Positions 33,862-43,571 are shown, counted from the stretch's first letter. The stretch is 64,000 nucleotides of DNA from Firmicutes bacterium UBA5010 (GCA_002396645.1 DGYI01000015.1:186001-250000), one strand, 5' to 3'. The notes: generated by a model from the sequence alone, not told the origin. A program made the numbers and translations.

Positions 33862-35778
33862 TTATTTTCTTCTCTTAATTTGCTCTAAATAAATTAACAA
33901 CACATTTATATCTGCAGGAGACACTCCTGATATACGCGAAGCCTGACCTATTGATTTAGGTAATATTTTTGACAGCTTCTGCTTTGCCTCTATCCTCAGT
34001 CCGCTTATTTTATCGTATTCTATATCTTCGGGTATTTTTTTATCCTCAAGTTTTTTAAACTGCTCTATCTGCTTTATTTGCTTTTGGATATATCCCTCAT
34101 ATTTTATAGCTGTTTCAACGTAATTTATTATTTCTTCACTCAAGTATTTTCTTTCTGTATCCAGATGACTTATATTCCTGTAATTTATCTCGGGTCTTTT
34201 CATAAGCTCCAATAAGCTTATAGGCTTTGATAAGGGAGCTGTACCCATTTTTTCTAAAAATTCACCGACTTCTTTTGTGGGTGTAATCTTAGTTGAATCA
34301 AGTCTTTTAATTTCATCTTCTACAGAGTTTTTCTTTTCTATATATCTGTTGTATCTTTCTTCTCTTGCAAGACCTATCTTATAAGAAATTTCGGTCAATC
34401 TCTCATCAGCATTATCCTGTCTTAAAACAAGCCTGTATTCAGCTCTTGATGTCATCATTCTGTACGGCTCATTAGTTCCCTTTGTAACTAAATCATCTAT
34501 CAATACTCCGATATAAGCTTCAGATCTGTCAAGAATCAAAGGCTCTTCGTTTCTTAATGAAAGCACCGCATTTATTCCGGCTATTAAACCTTGTGCCGCT
34601 GCTTCCTCATATCCCGAGCTTCCGTTTATCTGCCCTGCAAAGAATAAATTTTTAATTTCTTTGTACTCCAAGCTTGGTTTGAGCTGTGTAGGGTCTATAC
34701 AATCATATTCTATAGCATATGCCGGTCTCATAATCTCTGCATTTTCAAGACCTACCATTGTTTTGTACATATCTATCTGCACTTCATAAGGCAGACTTGA
34801 AGACATGCCCTGTATATACATTTCCTTTGTATTTATACCCTCAGGTTCAACAAAAAGCTGATGCTTTTCCTTGTCGGAGAATTTTACTATTTTATCCTCT
34901 ATTGAAGGGCAGTATCTCGGTCCGACACTTTCTATAACCCCTGCGTACAAAGGAGACCTGTCCAAATTGTTTTGTATTATTTCCTTTGTTTTTTCAGTTG
35001 TATATGTCAAATAACAAGGTATTTGCTCTATATCTATATTGTCTGTCATAAATGAAAATGGTATTATTTTTTCATCTCCGCCCTGTTTTTCCATGAGATC
35101 AAAATTCATTGTATCGGAGCTTATTCTTGCAGGAGTTCCTGTTTTAAATCTTCTTAAAGATAATCCTAGATTAATCAAAGCATTCGACAATTCTTTTGCC
35201 GGAAACAAGCCGCTGGGTCCTGATTCATAGTTTAATTCTCCTATAAATATTCTTCCCTTCAAATATGTTCCCGTAGTTACTATAACTGCTTTTGCCTGAT
35301 AAAAAGCTCCGTATGAAGTATAAACATTGAATGTCTTGTCTTCATTTAATCTTATATCTATTGCTTCAGCCTGAAGTAAGTAAAGCCTTTCTTGATTTTC
35401 TATAACCTTTTTCATTTCTGCATGATAATTGTTCTTATCAGCCTGTGCTCTTAGTGAGTGTACAGCAGGTCCTTTTGACAAATTAAGCATTTTGCACTGT
35501 ATCATGGTCTTGTCTATATTTATTCCCATTTCACCGCCAAGAGCATCTATTTCCTTAACAAGATGACCTTTGCCTGTTCCTCCTATAGACGGATTGCAAG
35601 CAAGCATTGCTATTGAATCCAGACTCATTGTCATCATCATTGTATTCATATTAAGTCTTGCACAGGCAAGAGCTGCCTCGCATCCTGCGTGTCCTGCACC
35701 TATTACTATAACATCATAAGTTCCTGCCAAAAATTCTCTGACCTTTCCCATATCGGTCTTATGTTTTAATTGTTCCAT
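33862..35778 (-). CDS. mnmG: tRNA U34 carboxymethylaminomethyl modification enzyme, FAD subunit
   Basis: MnmG works with MnmE on the wobble uridine of several tRNAs. The 638-residue protein has a short N-terminal extension, then the FAD-binding YDVIVIGAGHAGCEAALA (about residues 19-36). It also has MLACNPSIGGTGKGHLVKEIDALGGEMG, a second signature with the catalytic region SKGPAVHSLRAQADK, and a C-terminal helical domain ending in ISGVSPADINVLLIYLEQ. AGGAACGCGAG lies before the start. It follows mnmE, its partner. Confidence 0.96.
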   Translation of the reverse strand: MEQLKHKTDMGKVREFLAGTYDVIVIGAGHAGCEAALACARLNMNTMMMTMSLDSIAMLACNPSIGGTGKGHLVKEIDALGGEMGINIDKTMIQCKMLNLSKGPAVHSLRAQADKNNYHAEMKKVIENQERLYLLQAEAIDIRLNEDKTFNVYTSYGAFYQAKAVIVTTGTYLKGRIFIGELNYESGPSGLFPAKELSNALINLGLSLRRFKTGTPARISSDTMNFDLMEKQGGDEKIIPFSFMTDNIDIEQIPCYLTYTTEKTKEIIQNNLDRSPLYAGVIESVGPRYCPSIEDKIVKFSDKEKHQLFVEPEGINTKEMYIQGMSSSLPYEVQIDMYKTMVGLENAEIMRPAYAIEYDCIDPTQLKPSLEYKEIKNLFFAGQINGSSGYEEAAAQGLIAGINAVLSLRNEEPLILDRSEAYIGVLIDDLVTKGTNEPYRMMTSRAEYRLVLRQDNADERLTEISYKIGLAREERYNRYIEKKNSVEDEIKRLDSTKITPTKEVGEFLEKMGTAPLSKPISLLELMKRPEINYRNISHLDTERKYLSEEIINYVETAIKYEGYIQKQIKQIEQFKKLEDKKIPEDIEYDKISGLRIEAKQKLSKILPKSIGQASRISGVSPADINVLLIYLEQIKRRK

Positions 35779-35870
35779 TTTAACTCGCGTTCCTCTCTTT
35801 AAAAAGTGAGCTGCAAAGCAGCCTACTTTGCGAATCCTTGCAAATTCACTATGTTAAAAACTTTATATTG

Positions 35871-37244
35871 CTATTTTCCTATACAAAAATCGTTAAATAT
35901 CTTATCTATTAAATCATCGCTTACTGCTTTACCGACTATAAGTCCAAGGTTTTCCATACAAGCCTTCAAATCAATTTCTATAAAATCAACGCTCATACCA
36001 TTTTCTACAGATGATAAAACCTCTTTTAAATTATTTGCTGCATTAATAAGCAAGTTTTTTTGTCTTGCATTATTTATGATCAAATCATTTTCTAGATCTA
36101 TCTTTCCTTCAAAAAACATATTCTGTATTGCATTTGTTATTTTTTCAAGTCCTTCATTTTTCAATACGGATATATTTATAATTTTATCTTCAATATTCTT
36201 ATAATCGGATAAATCAAGCTTTTCTTCTAAATCCGTCTTATTTTTCAGATATATTACCTTTTTACTTTCGACAAGCTTTAATATTTCTATATCCTCATCC
36301 TCTAATTTTTTTGAAGCGTCTAAAACAATCATAATAAGATCAGCCTCATCAACTTTAGCCAAGGCTTTTTCTACGCCTATTTTTTCAACAGTATCATCTG
36401 TTTTTCTGATTCCTGCCGTATCTATTATGTTTAAAGGAATACCGTTTATATTTACATACTCTTCTATTGTATCTCTTGTAGTTCCGGGTATCTCTGTTAC
36501 TATAGCTCTGTTTTCATTAAGGAGAAAATTCATTAAGGATGATTTTCCGACATTCGGTTTGCCAAGTATTAATGTTTTTATACCTTCCTTATAGATTTTT
36601 CCGGTATCTGCAGTTCTTATAAGAGTTTCTATTTTTTCAAGCATACTTATGCTTTCTTCTTTTACCTTGCTTATAGTTACTACATCCTCATCATACTCGG
36701 GAAAATCAATATTTACCTCTATATTTGCCAAAAGGAGTATTATATTTTCTATCAGCTCGTTTATCTGATTTGACAATCTTCCTTCGAGATGACTGACAGA
36801 TATTTCATGACTGCTTCCGGTTTTGGCATTTATAATATCAATCACTGCCTCTGCCTGTGTCAAGTCTATTCTTCCGTTAAGAAATGCCCTTTTGGTAAAT
36901 TCTCCTCTTTCGGCTGTTCTGCAATTATAAGTTAGAATTAAATCAAGTATCTTTTTTGCAGATAATATTCCGCCGTGGCAGTTGATTTCAATTACATCTT
37001 CACGAGTAAATGTGCCCGGTTTTTGCATATAGGAAATTAAAACTTCATCTATTATCTTCCCATCTCTGTCTGCTATTATCCCGTAATTTAGAAATCTATC
37101 TTTAAAACTTTTTACTTTTTCATTATTTTTATTAACAAAAATATCTAATGCTATTTTTAATGCTTCATCTCCGCTGATTCTTATAATATTTATTCCTGAA
37201 TTGCCTAAAGCAGTAGCAATAGCTGCAATTGTATCGTGTATCAT
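35871..37244 (-). CDS. mnmE: tRNA modification GTPase MnmE
   Basis: MnmE is the GTPase partner of MnmG in U34 modification. The 457-residue protein has the N-terminal folate-binding domain (MIHDTIAAIATALGNSGINIIRISG) and a helical domain. The G domain has ILGKPNVGKSSLMN, then EIPGTTRDTIEE and IIDTAGIRKTDD, and YLKNKTDL as the base-recognition (NKxD) motif. The C-terminal CIGK motif bears the conserved Cys. The last gene boundary is normal. The start ATG at 37244 fits the family. Confidence 0.96.
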   Translation of the reverse strand: MIHDTIAAIATALGNSGINIIRISGDEALKIALDIFVNKNNEKVKSFKDRFLNYGIIADRDGKIIDEVLISYMQKPGTFTREDVIEINCHGGILSAKKILDLILTYNCRTAERGEFTKRAFLNGRIDLTQAEAVIDIINAKTGSSHEISVSHLEGRLSNQINELIENIILLLANIEVNIDFPEYDEDVVTISKVKEESISMLEKIETLIRTADTGKIYKEGIKTLILGKPNVGKSSLMNFLLNENRAIVTEIPGTTRDTIEEYVNINGIPLNIIDTAGIRKTDDTVEKIGVEKALAKVDEADLIMIVLDASKKLEDEDIEILKLVESKKVIYLKNKTDLEEKLDLSDYKNIEDKIINISVLKNEGLEKITNAIQNMFFEGKIDLENDLIINNARQKNLLINAANNLKEVLSSVENGMSVDFIEIDLKACMENLGLIVGKAVSDDLIDKIFNDFCIGK

Positions 37245-37523
37245 ATCAATAACAACCCTATCTTAATTTTTCTATAAGCTCAATTTTTAAGTTTCAAAGG
37301 CAAAAATACTTAATTCTATGCTTTTTTACTCTTGAAAATATTATATAAAACTTAATTAGTCTCAATTTATATTTTACAATATTATATCTATTTTGTATAT
37401 ATAATTTCACCATTTTTAAAAAAACTCTGTAAAATACCGATAAAAATATAAGAATTATATCAATATAAGACAAAAAACGAGCAAATTTTTATAATTTACT
37501 CGTAATGCTTTAAACTTATTTTG
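37245..37523 (-). terminator. Intergenic region with a terminator after jag
   Basis: On the minus strand CGAG (37499-37502) pairs with CTCG (37478-37481), extended by AAAT/ATTT, and is followed by TTTTTT (37472-37477). This makes a terminator about 20 bases after the jag stop. The remaining 220 bases towards mnmE are AT-rich and presumably hold the mnmE promoter, but I cannot single out one site. Confidence 0.65.
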
Positions 37524-38150
37524 CTATCTTCTATCAATTACAACTTTTCTGAAAGGCTCGTCACCCTCACTGTATGTAATTATATCCTTTTCATCTTGAA
37601 GTGTAGCATGTATTACTCTTCTTTCATAAGGATTCATAGGCTCAAGCTTTATCTTTCTATTGTAATATCTGCATCTGTCTGCTGTTTTTTTAGCCAGTTT
37701 TTTAAGAGTTTCTTCTCTTTTTTGTCTGTAATCTTCAACATTTAAAATTGTTTTAACATAAGCTTCTCTTCTTCTGTTTACTATCAAGCTAAGTAAAAAT
37801 TGCAGCTCATCAAGTGTATTACCTCTTTTTCCGATAATAATACCTTTGTCATCTTCATTTACTCTTGTTATGTCAAGCTTTAAAACATTTGATTCAAAAG
37901 ATGTAATATAATCTGCTTCTATCTTCATTTCAGAAAAAATCTTGTCTATAAATTCTTTAGCTTTTTCTTCCGGTCCATTTACTACAGTAACTTTAACTTT
38001 AGCAATCTTACTTCCCAAAATACCGAGTAAACCCTTTGAAGGCTCTTTTAAAATGTCTATCTGAACTTCATCTATCTCTGCTCTAAGTTGTTCTAACGCT
38101 GATTTTATGGCTTCATCTACTGTCGGTTTTTCAACAATAATGTTTTTCAT
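37524..38150 (-). CDS. jag: RNA-binding protein Jag/KhpB
   Basis: This cytoplasmic RNA-binding protein (SpoIIIJ-associated) is implicated in cell envelope control. The 208-residue protein has an N-terminal Jag domain, ending LGILGSKIAKVKVTV. A KH domain with IIIGKRGNTLDELQFLLSLIVNR follows (about residues 105-127), then a C-terminal R3H domain with PMNPYERRVIHATLQ and EPFRKVVI. Its start overlaps the yidC stop by 4 bases, as is usual in this cluster. Confidence 0.95.
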   Translation of the reverse strand: MKNIIVEKPTVDEAIKSALEQLRAEIDEVQIDILKEPSKGLLGILGSKIAKVKVTVVNGPEEKAKEFIDKIFSEMKIEADYITSFESNVLKLDITRVNEDDKGIIIGKRGNTLDELQFLLSLIVNRRREAYVKTILNVEDYRQKREETLKKLAKKTADRCRYYNRKIKLEPMNPYERRVIHATLQDEKDIITYSEGDEPFRKVVIDRR

Positions 38151-38932
38151 TTATTATCCTCCTTAACCTTTTTTGATGAATTTAAAATTATCCATTGCTG
38201 TACCAATTGGAATATGTTACCCACAACCCAGTACAATACAAGTCCTGAAGGAAAACTAAGTGACATAACAAATATCATTATAGGCATCATCATAGTCATC
38301 ATATTCTGAGTTGATTTTTGCTGCTCACTCATAGCTGCAGCCTGATTAGAACTTGTCATTTTACTGGTTAAATAGGTTGTATATGCCGATATACCGGCTA
38401 ATATAGGTAAAGCTCTGCCTACAAAAGGTATGCTGAATCCCATATCAAATCCGTTGATAACTCCGTTTTCAAATACGTGTGATGCACTAAAGCTTAAATC
38501 ATTTATCCATAAAAAGCTTTTTCCCATTTCACTGAATAAAGCTTCATTTCCGCTGAAAACATATACCAAAGGATTTCTTATTACATAAAAGAAAGCCATA
38601 ATTAAAGGCAATTGTATAAGCATAGGCAAACAACCGGACATAGGATTATAATTAGCTTCCTTGTACAATTCCATTTGTTTTCTTTGCAGTGTCTGCGGAT
38701 CTTTTCCATATTTATCTTGCAATTCTTTTATTCTCGGTGCCATCTCTTGCATTGCTTTCATAGACTTTGTTTGTTTTAAAGTCAACGGAAGCATCAGAAG
38801 CTTTACTACAATTGTTGCTAAAATTATTGAAACTGCATATGCAGACAGATATTTAGTATCTATAGGTGCTACTATGTTATAAATAAATCTCATCAGCCAC
38901 CCCATAGGGTATGCTATAAAATCTAAGTTCAT
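38147..38932 (-). CDS. yidC: Membrane protein insertase YidC/SpoIIIJ
   Basis: YidC inserts proteins into the cytoplasmic membrane. The 261-residue protein is the short Gram-positive type, with five membrane helices. MKAMQEMAPRIKELQDKYGKDPQTLQRKQMELYKE makes up the cytoplasmic coiled loop, and NPMSGCLPMLIQLPL holds the family signature. No lipoprotein signal is seen. AGGAAAAAGG precedes the start. Confidence 0.95.
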   Translation of the reverse strand: MNLDFIAYPMGWLMRFIYNIVAPIDTKYLSAYAVSIILATIVVKLLMLPLTLKQTKSMKAMQEMAPRIKELQDKYGKDPQTLQRKQMELYKEANYNPMSGCLPMLIQLPLIMAFFYVIRNPLVYVFSGNEALFSEMGKSFLWINDLSFSASHVFENGVINGFDMGFSIPFVGRALPILAGISAYTTYLTSKMTSSNQAAAMSEQQKSTQNMMTMMMPIMIFVMSLSFPSGLVLYWVVGNIFQLVQQWIILNSSKKVKEDNK

Positions 38933-38948
38933 CCTTTTTCCTCCAAAT

Positions 38949-39209
38949 TTATTTCAACGGATCATAACCACCTTTATTGAAAGGATGGCATCTCAAAATT
39001 CTTTTGATTCCCAAATATGATCCTTTAATAAACCCATATTTTTGTAAAGCTTCCACAAAATATTGTGAGCATGTAGGATAAAATCTACAATGCCTAATGC
39101 CTGTACCAGAAGAAAACTTTTGATATATTCTTATTATTTTTATTAACAATACCGCAGGTATTGTTTTTAATGCTGAAAGCATCGTTTTCAATTTAGATAA
39201 AATTTTCAT
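38949..39209 (-). CDS. yidD: Membrane protein insertion efficiency factor YidD
   Basis: The 86-residue protein has GIRHCRFYPTCSQYFVEALQKYG (about residues 36-58) and ILRCHPFNKGGYDPL, the full YidD signature with its cysteines. An amphipathic N-terminus precedes it. The first ATG at 39209 is preferred over a GTG one codon upstream. It lies between rnpA and yidC, the standard order. Confidence 0.93.
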   Translation of the reverse strand: MKILSKLKTMLSALKTIPAVLLIKIIRIYQKFSSGTGIRHCRFYPTCSQYFVEALQKYGFIKGSYLGIKRILRCHPFNKGGYDPLK

Positions 39210-39230
39210 CACCTGTTTTTATTTCTTTTT

Positions 39231-39557
39231 TTAAGCTCTTAAATTACTTCTTTTTAAAACCTTATAAAAAGACTTTTCTAATTTACTATAATCGGCATCA
39301 ACCGCATTGACTCTTGCCATAAAAACAATATCATATCCGTTTTTTATTTTATCTTCATTCAATCTTACTATTTCTTTCAGTCGTCTTCTTATTCTGTTTC
39401 TATCTACAGCATTTTTTATTTTTTTAGCAGAAGTAAATCCATATCTGTTTTTAATATCATTATTTTTTTTTATAAAAATAACTATATTATAATCCGAAAA
39501 AGAATTATTACAATTATATACGGCCTTATATTCTGAATTTTTTTTAATAATAATCAT
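39231..39557 (-). CDS. rnpA: Ribonuclease P protein component
   Basis: RnpA is the protein subunit that helps the RNase P RNA cut tRNA precursors. The 108-residue basic protein has the RNR motif in AVDRNRIRRRLKEIVRLN (about residues 48-65) and FTSAKKIKNAV before it. The N-terminus IIIKKNSEYKAVYN is typical. It is separated from rpmH by 132 bases that contain a terminator-like hairpin. Confidence 0.95.
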   Translation of the reverse strand: MIIIKKNSEYKAVYNCNNSFSDYNIVIFIKKNNDIKNRYGFTSAKKIKNAVDRNRIRRRLKEIVRLNEDKIKNGYDIVFMARVNAVDADYSKLEKSFYKVLKRSNLRA

Positions 39558-39666
39558 TTCATACTTCCATACCCGTGTAAATAATATACAAAGCTCTATG
39601 AAATATTTTCATATAATCTTTATATTTGCTCTTTATTTTCACTCTTTTTATTTTTCCTTAAATGGA

Positions 39667-39692
39667 ATAAAAAGGTCACTTTCGCGACCTTA
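39667..39692 (-). terminator. Terminator hairpin overlapping the rpmH stop codon
   Basis: On the minus strand AAGGTC (39691-39686) and GACCTT (39677-39672) form a 6 bp stem with an 8-base loop, followed by TTTATT. It begins inside the rpmH stop codon and would reduce transcription into rnpA. Confidence 0.6.
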
Positions 39693-39824
39693 TGCTGACA
39701 ATTTTTTTCTTCCCTTGTCTCTTCTGCTTTTTAATACTCTTCTTCCATTTCTAGTGCTCATTCTTTTTCTGAAGCCATGCTCTTTACTTCTTTGTCTTCT
39801 TTTTGGTTGATAAGTTCTTTTCAT
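39690..39824 (-). CDS. rpmH: Ribosomal protein bL34
   Basis: The 44-residue basic protein begins MKRTYQPKRRQRSKEHGFRK, continues RMSTRNGRRVLKSRRDKGRK and ends KLSA, the complete L34 sequence. AGGAGGTG lies 8 bases before the ATG. It is the first gene of the leftward origin cluster. Confidence 0.98.
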   Translation of the reverse strand: MKRTYQPKRRQRSKEHGFRKRMSTRNGRRVLKSRRDKGRKKLSA

Positions 39825-39908
39825 CTTATAAACACCTCCTTATTTATGACAGATATCTATAATAAATATCATATATTTTCAATTTAAAAATAAAATTGCT
39901 CGCAAAAT

Positions 39909-39937
39909 ATTATATAAACTAATTACAAGAATGTCAA
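39909..39937 (-). promoter_or_regulatory. Promoter of the rpmH cluster
   Basis: On the minus strand TTGACA (39932-39937) and TATAAT (39909-39914) are 17 bases apart, a full consensus suited to a ribosomal protein gene. Confidence 0.85.
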
Positions 39938-40486
39938 TATAATAATATTTGTAATAAATTTATATCTTTATCCTTATTTAAGCTTTATAAGTTTAATTTC
40001 AGCTTTTTCTCTTCAAAAATGAAAATACTTGAATATATGGTATTTTTATTCTTAAAAAACTTAATTTAACTTATATACTTGCACAAATTTAAAAATTCCC
40101 GAAATATTTATGTGTAACTCTTGTAATATACTATATTTTTATAATTAATGCAATTATTTTTTTATTATTTTTATAAATTTAACAAATTAAATTTGAAATT
40201 TTTTAAGAAAAATGATAATATTTATCTGTATCATTATTTTTATAAATATATTTTACAATACTAACAAGTTTATCATAACTTATTAACATTAATTTATTTT
40301 ACTGATAAACCTGTTAATAAGTTTTTAAGAAAAATTATATTTGTTCAAATTCAAATAATAATATTATTGATAGATAAAATAAACAGTTGTTGATAACAAA
40401 TGCTCATCAACATTTGTTAATAAATTTTTATAAACAATATTAAGAGTATTGTTTGCAAGTTTTTTTAAATATTAGGAGGAAACATC
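39938..40486. other. oriC: Chromosomal replication origin, dnaA-upstream part
   Basis: This non-coding stretch of about 550 bases between rpmH and dnaA is extremely AT-rich and flanked by divergent genes. DnaA-box-like 9-mers of the TTATNNACA type are seen: TTATTAACA (40280-40288), TGTTAATAA (40312-40320 and 40415-40423, reverse strand) and TGTTGATAA (40388-40396, reverse strand). A hairpin, AAACAATA/TATTGTTT (40432-40439 and 40447-40454), followed by seven Ts lies just before dnaA. The unwinding region cannot be fixed by eye. Confidence 0.82.
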
Positions 40487-41821
40487 GTGAACTTAAATGA
40501 AATATGGAGTGATGTATTAGAAGTACTTAAGGAAGATGTTAATAAAGTAAGCTTTAATACATGGTATGAACCCCTTAAAATAATAGCATATCAAAATAAT
40601 ACCGTATACTTAGAGGCGACTAATGAATTTTTCAGATATATGCTTAAGCAAAGACATCACGCCCTATTAAAAAATGCTTTTGAGTATATTTTAAAAAAGG
40701 AAATAGAATTAATTTTTACTATTCCCGGTGAAAGCATGTCTCAAAACAAAAAAAATAGCAAAGCTTCTCTTGATGAAGAAAGTTCAGAAGATTTAATTCT
40801 TTCTAATAGAAAATTAAATGCTAAATATAAATTTGACAATTTTATTATAGGAAACAGCAACAGATTTGCTCATGCAGCTTCATTAGCGGTAGCCGAAGCT
40901 CCTGCCATTACATATAATCCTTTATTCTTATACGGAGGAGTAGGCCTTGGAAAAACACATTTAATGCATGCTATAGGTCATTATATATTAGATTGTAATC
41001 CTGATGCTAAAGTGCTTTACGTAACAAGTGAAAAGTTTACCAATGACCTTATTAATTCAATAAAAAACGGAACTAATGATGCTTTTAGAAATAAATACAG
41101 AGAAATTGACGTACTTTTAGTAGATGATATACAATTTATAGCTGGAAAAGAAAGTACCCAAGAGGAATTTTTCCATACTTTTAATACTTTGCATGAATCA
41201 AACAAGCAAATAATAATATCAAGCGACAATCCTCCCAGTGAAATTCCAACACTTGAGGACAGGCTCCGCTCACGTTTTGAATGGGGTCTTATAGCAGACA
41301 TTCAGCCGCCTGATTTTGAAACAAGAATCGCTATTTTAAGAAAAAAAGCAGAAACTGAAAATTATCAGGTTCCTGACGATGTAATTAATTATATTGCGCA
41401 AAATATTCAGTCTAATATAAGAAAATTAGAAGGAGCTTTAATAAGGATATTTGCTTATTCTTCCTTGTATAATAAGGAAGTAGATGTTGAATTGGCACAA
41501 GAGGCATTAAAAAACCTTATTTCATCAAATAAAAAAGTTTCTATAAAAGATGTTCAGGAAGCAGTATCTAATTTCTATAATATATCTGTGAATGAATTAA
41601 AATCTAAAACAAAGAGTAAAAACATCGCATACCCGAGACAGATAGCTATGTATATTTCAAGAAAACTAACAGAAACAAGCTTGCCGCAAATAGGAGAGGC
41701 CTTCGGCGGAAGAGATCATTCTACAGTTTTACATGCTTTTCATAAAATCAACAATGAAATTGAGAACAGCTCGGAATTAAAAAAATCTATAGATGATATT
41801 ATTGCGATGCTAAACAATTAA
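40487..41821 (+). CDS. dnaA: Chromosomal replication initiator DnaA
   Basis: DnaA is an AAA+ ATPase that opens the origin. The 444-residue protein has the N-terminal helicase-loading domain (IWSDVLEVLKEDVNKVSFNTWYEPL) and Walker A LFLYGGVGLGKTHLMHAIG (about residues 146-164). Walker B is VLLVDDIQF. The C-terminal DNA-binding domain has YPRQIAMYISRKLTETSLPQIGEAFGGRDHSTVLHA. The start is a GTG at 40487, with AGGAGG 7 bases before it. It is the first gene of the rightward arm. Confidence 0.98.
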   Translation: MNLNEIWSDVLEVLKEDVNKVSFNTWYEPLKIIAYQNNTVYLEATNEFFRYMLKQRHHALLKNAFEYILKKEIELIFTIPGESMSQNKKNSKASLDEESSEDLILSNRKLNAKYKFDNFIIGNSNRFAHAASLAVAEAPAITYNPLFLYGGVGLGKTHLMHAIGHYILDCNPDAKVLYVTSEKFTNDLINSIKNGTNDAFRNKYREIDVLLVDDIQFIAGKESTQEEFFHTFNTLHESNKQIIISSDNPPSEIPTLEDRLRSRFEWGLIADIQPPDFETRIAILRKKAETENYQVPDDVINYIAQNIQSNIRKLEGALIRIFAYSSLYNKEVDVELAQEALKNLISSNKKVSIKDVQEAVSNFYNISVNELKSKTKSKNIAYPRQIAMYISRKLTETSLPQIGEAFGGRDHSTVLHAFHKINNEIENSSELKKSIDDIIAMLNN

Positions 41822-42053
41822 CAATAAAATGTTAATATGTTGTTTATAAATTACAAGCTTTTTTACTTAGTATTTTTTATTAAAATATTTTTTGATAGTA
41901 GTCAACAGGTACTATGGTAGCTTTTTCGGCATATTTTTAAGGCTTCTATAAGTTTTTAACAAATTAACAGCGCCTATTACTATTACTACTAAATTATTTA
42001 TATTGTTTTTGTAAAAAAGCCAGCGGTGGATAATAAAATTATTGGAGGAAAAG
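41822..42053 (+). other. dnaA-dnaN intergenic region with a DnaA box
   Basis: These 232 bases hold GGTGGATAA (42025-42033), one mismatch from the reverse-strand consensus TGTGGATAA. The region is AT-rich and no gene is seen. Together with the sites upstream of dnaA this suggests a bipartite origin, as in Bacillus. Confidence 0.5.
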
Positions 42054-43157
42054 ATGAAAGTAAATATAAGTCAAAAAGAATTAAGCAGGGCTATAAACAT
42101 TGTACAAAAAGCTGTTACAACAAGAACTTCATTACCTATCTTAAGCGGAATTTTAATAGAAGCAACAGAAAATAAGCTGTATTTTACTGCAACAGATTTA
42201 GAACTTGGTATAAATACCTATGTTGAATGTGAGGTTTTAGAAGAAGGATCTATTGTAGTTCATTCCAGACTTTTAGGAGATTTTGTAAGAAAATTGCCTT
42301 CAAGTTCATTGGTTAATATTAAGACCAATGAAAATAATAATATGGAAATAAAGTGTTTAAATTCTGATTTTAATATTTTAGGTAATTCATCAAGTGAGTT
42401 TCCTAATAATACTTTTGAAAATGACGGTACAAGATTTAACATAAATTCAGATGTATTAAAGAGATTAATAAAATATACTTCATTTGCTGTTTCTCAAGAT
42501 AATATGAAACCTATTTTTACAGGGTGTTTACTTGAGATTAAAAACGGTGAGTGTACTTTTGTGGCTCTTGATGGATTCAGAATGGCCGTAAAAAATGAAG
42601 ATTTAATTTTAGATGAAGATGTTTCAACAGTTATACCATCTAAAGCATTGAATGAAATTACAAGAATACTTGAAGAAGATGATTGTGATGTAGAAATAAT
42701 ACTTTCTGAAAGTCATATATCTTTTAATATTGAAAATACAACTATAATTTCAAGTTTATTAGAGGGTAAATTTGTAGATTATAAAGGATTATTGAAAAAT
42801 GAATTTGTAACTAAAATAAAAATAAATACTACAGAACTTAAAGGCAGTATAGAAAGAGTTTCACTGCTTGCAAGAGAAGATAAAAATAATTTAATAATAC
42901 TGGATATAAAAGAAAATACTATGCAGATAAATTCAACATCCGAGTTTGGCAATGCCGAAGAATTTATAGTTTTAAAAAGTATGGAAGGTATAAATATAAA
43001 AATAGGCTTTAATTCAAAATATATTATAGATGTTTTAAGAATTATAGATTCCGAAGAAATAGAAATGAATTTCTTAGGAAATATAAATCCTTGCTTCATA
43101 AAAGAAGCAGATAATGATAGCTTTAAATATATGGTATTACCTGTAAGAATAAGCTAA
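42054..43157 (+). CDS. dnaN: DNA polymerase III sliding clamp
   Basis: The beta clamp holds the polymerase on DNA. The protein of about 367 residues begins MKVNISQKELSRAINIVQKAVTTRTSLPILSG and ends YMVLPVRIS, as usual. Three repeated clamp domains fit the length. I place the start at 42054, 5 bases after TGGAGGA; the slightly longer frame begins with TTG inside that site. Confidence 0.97.
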   Translation: MKVNISQKELSRAINIVQKAVTTRTSLPILSGILIEATENKLYFTATDLELGINTYVECEVLEEGSIVVHSRLLGDFVRKLPSSSLVNIKTNENNNMEIKCLNSDFNILGNSSSEFPNNTFENDGTRFNINSDVLKRLIKYTSFAVSQDNMKPIFTGCLLEIKNGECTFVALDGFRMAVKNEDLILDEDVSTVIPSKALNEITRILEEDDCDVEIILSESHISFNIENTTIISSLLEGKFVDYKGLLKNEFVTKIKINTTELKGSIERVSLLAREDKNNLIILDIKENTMQINSTSEFGNAEEFIVLKSMEGINIKIGFNSKYIIDVLRIIDSEEIEMNFLGNINPCFIKEADNDSFKYMVLPVRIS

Positions 43158-43185
43158 AAATAATTTTTCAATAAATTAAGAAAAA

Positions 43186-43213
43186 CAAAGCTTGAGAGAT
43201 TCAAGCTTTGTTT
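43186..43213 (+). terminator. Hairpin after dnaN
   Basis: CAAAGCTTGA (43186-43195) and TCAAGCTTTG (43201-43210) form a 10 bp stem followed by only TTTG, so termination may be partial. Confidence 0.55.
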
Positions 43214-43288
43214 GAGGTTAAGAAATAGTCAAGATACTTGATTATATAATATTTTTTACTTTTTGAAAAGGAGGATATTTAAGTATAG

Positions 43289-43510
43289 ATGGAAAAAATA
43301 TCTATTAATACCGAGTTTATAAAGCTTGACCAATTTTTAAAATATGCTAATGTAGTTGAAAGCGGCGGAGTTGCTAAGATAGTTATAAATGATGGTTTAG
43401 TTAAAGTAAACGGGGAAGTTTGTACTCAAAGAGGAAAGAAGCTCAGAGTTAATGATGTAATAGAGTTTGAAAGTTCAAAATTTATTATAATAAATTCAGA
43501 TGAAAAATAA
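43289..43510 (+). CDS. yaaA: S4 domain protein YaaA/RlbA
   Basis: The 73-residue RNA-binding protein has the S4 fold. FIKLDQFLKYANVVESGGVAKIVINDGLVKVNGEVCTQRGKKLRVND covers most of it. It is found between dnaN and recF in many Firmicutes and is thought to act in ribosome assembly. GGAGGATAT precedes the start. Confidence 0.93.
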   Translation: MEKISINTEFIKLDQFLKYANVVESGGVAKIVINDGLVKVNGEVCTQRGKKLRVNDVIEFESSKFIIINSDEK

Positions 43511-43571
43511 ATAAGAAAGCAGTCACCGAGCCTGTCTTTATAATCGGTGCATGAGTTTAAAGAGGAATAAT

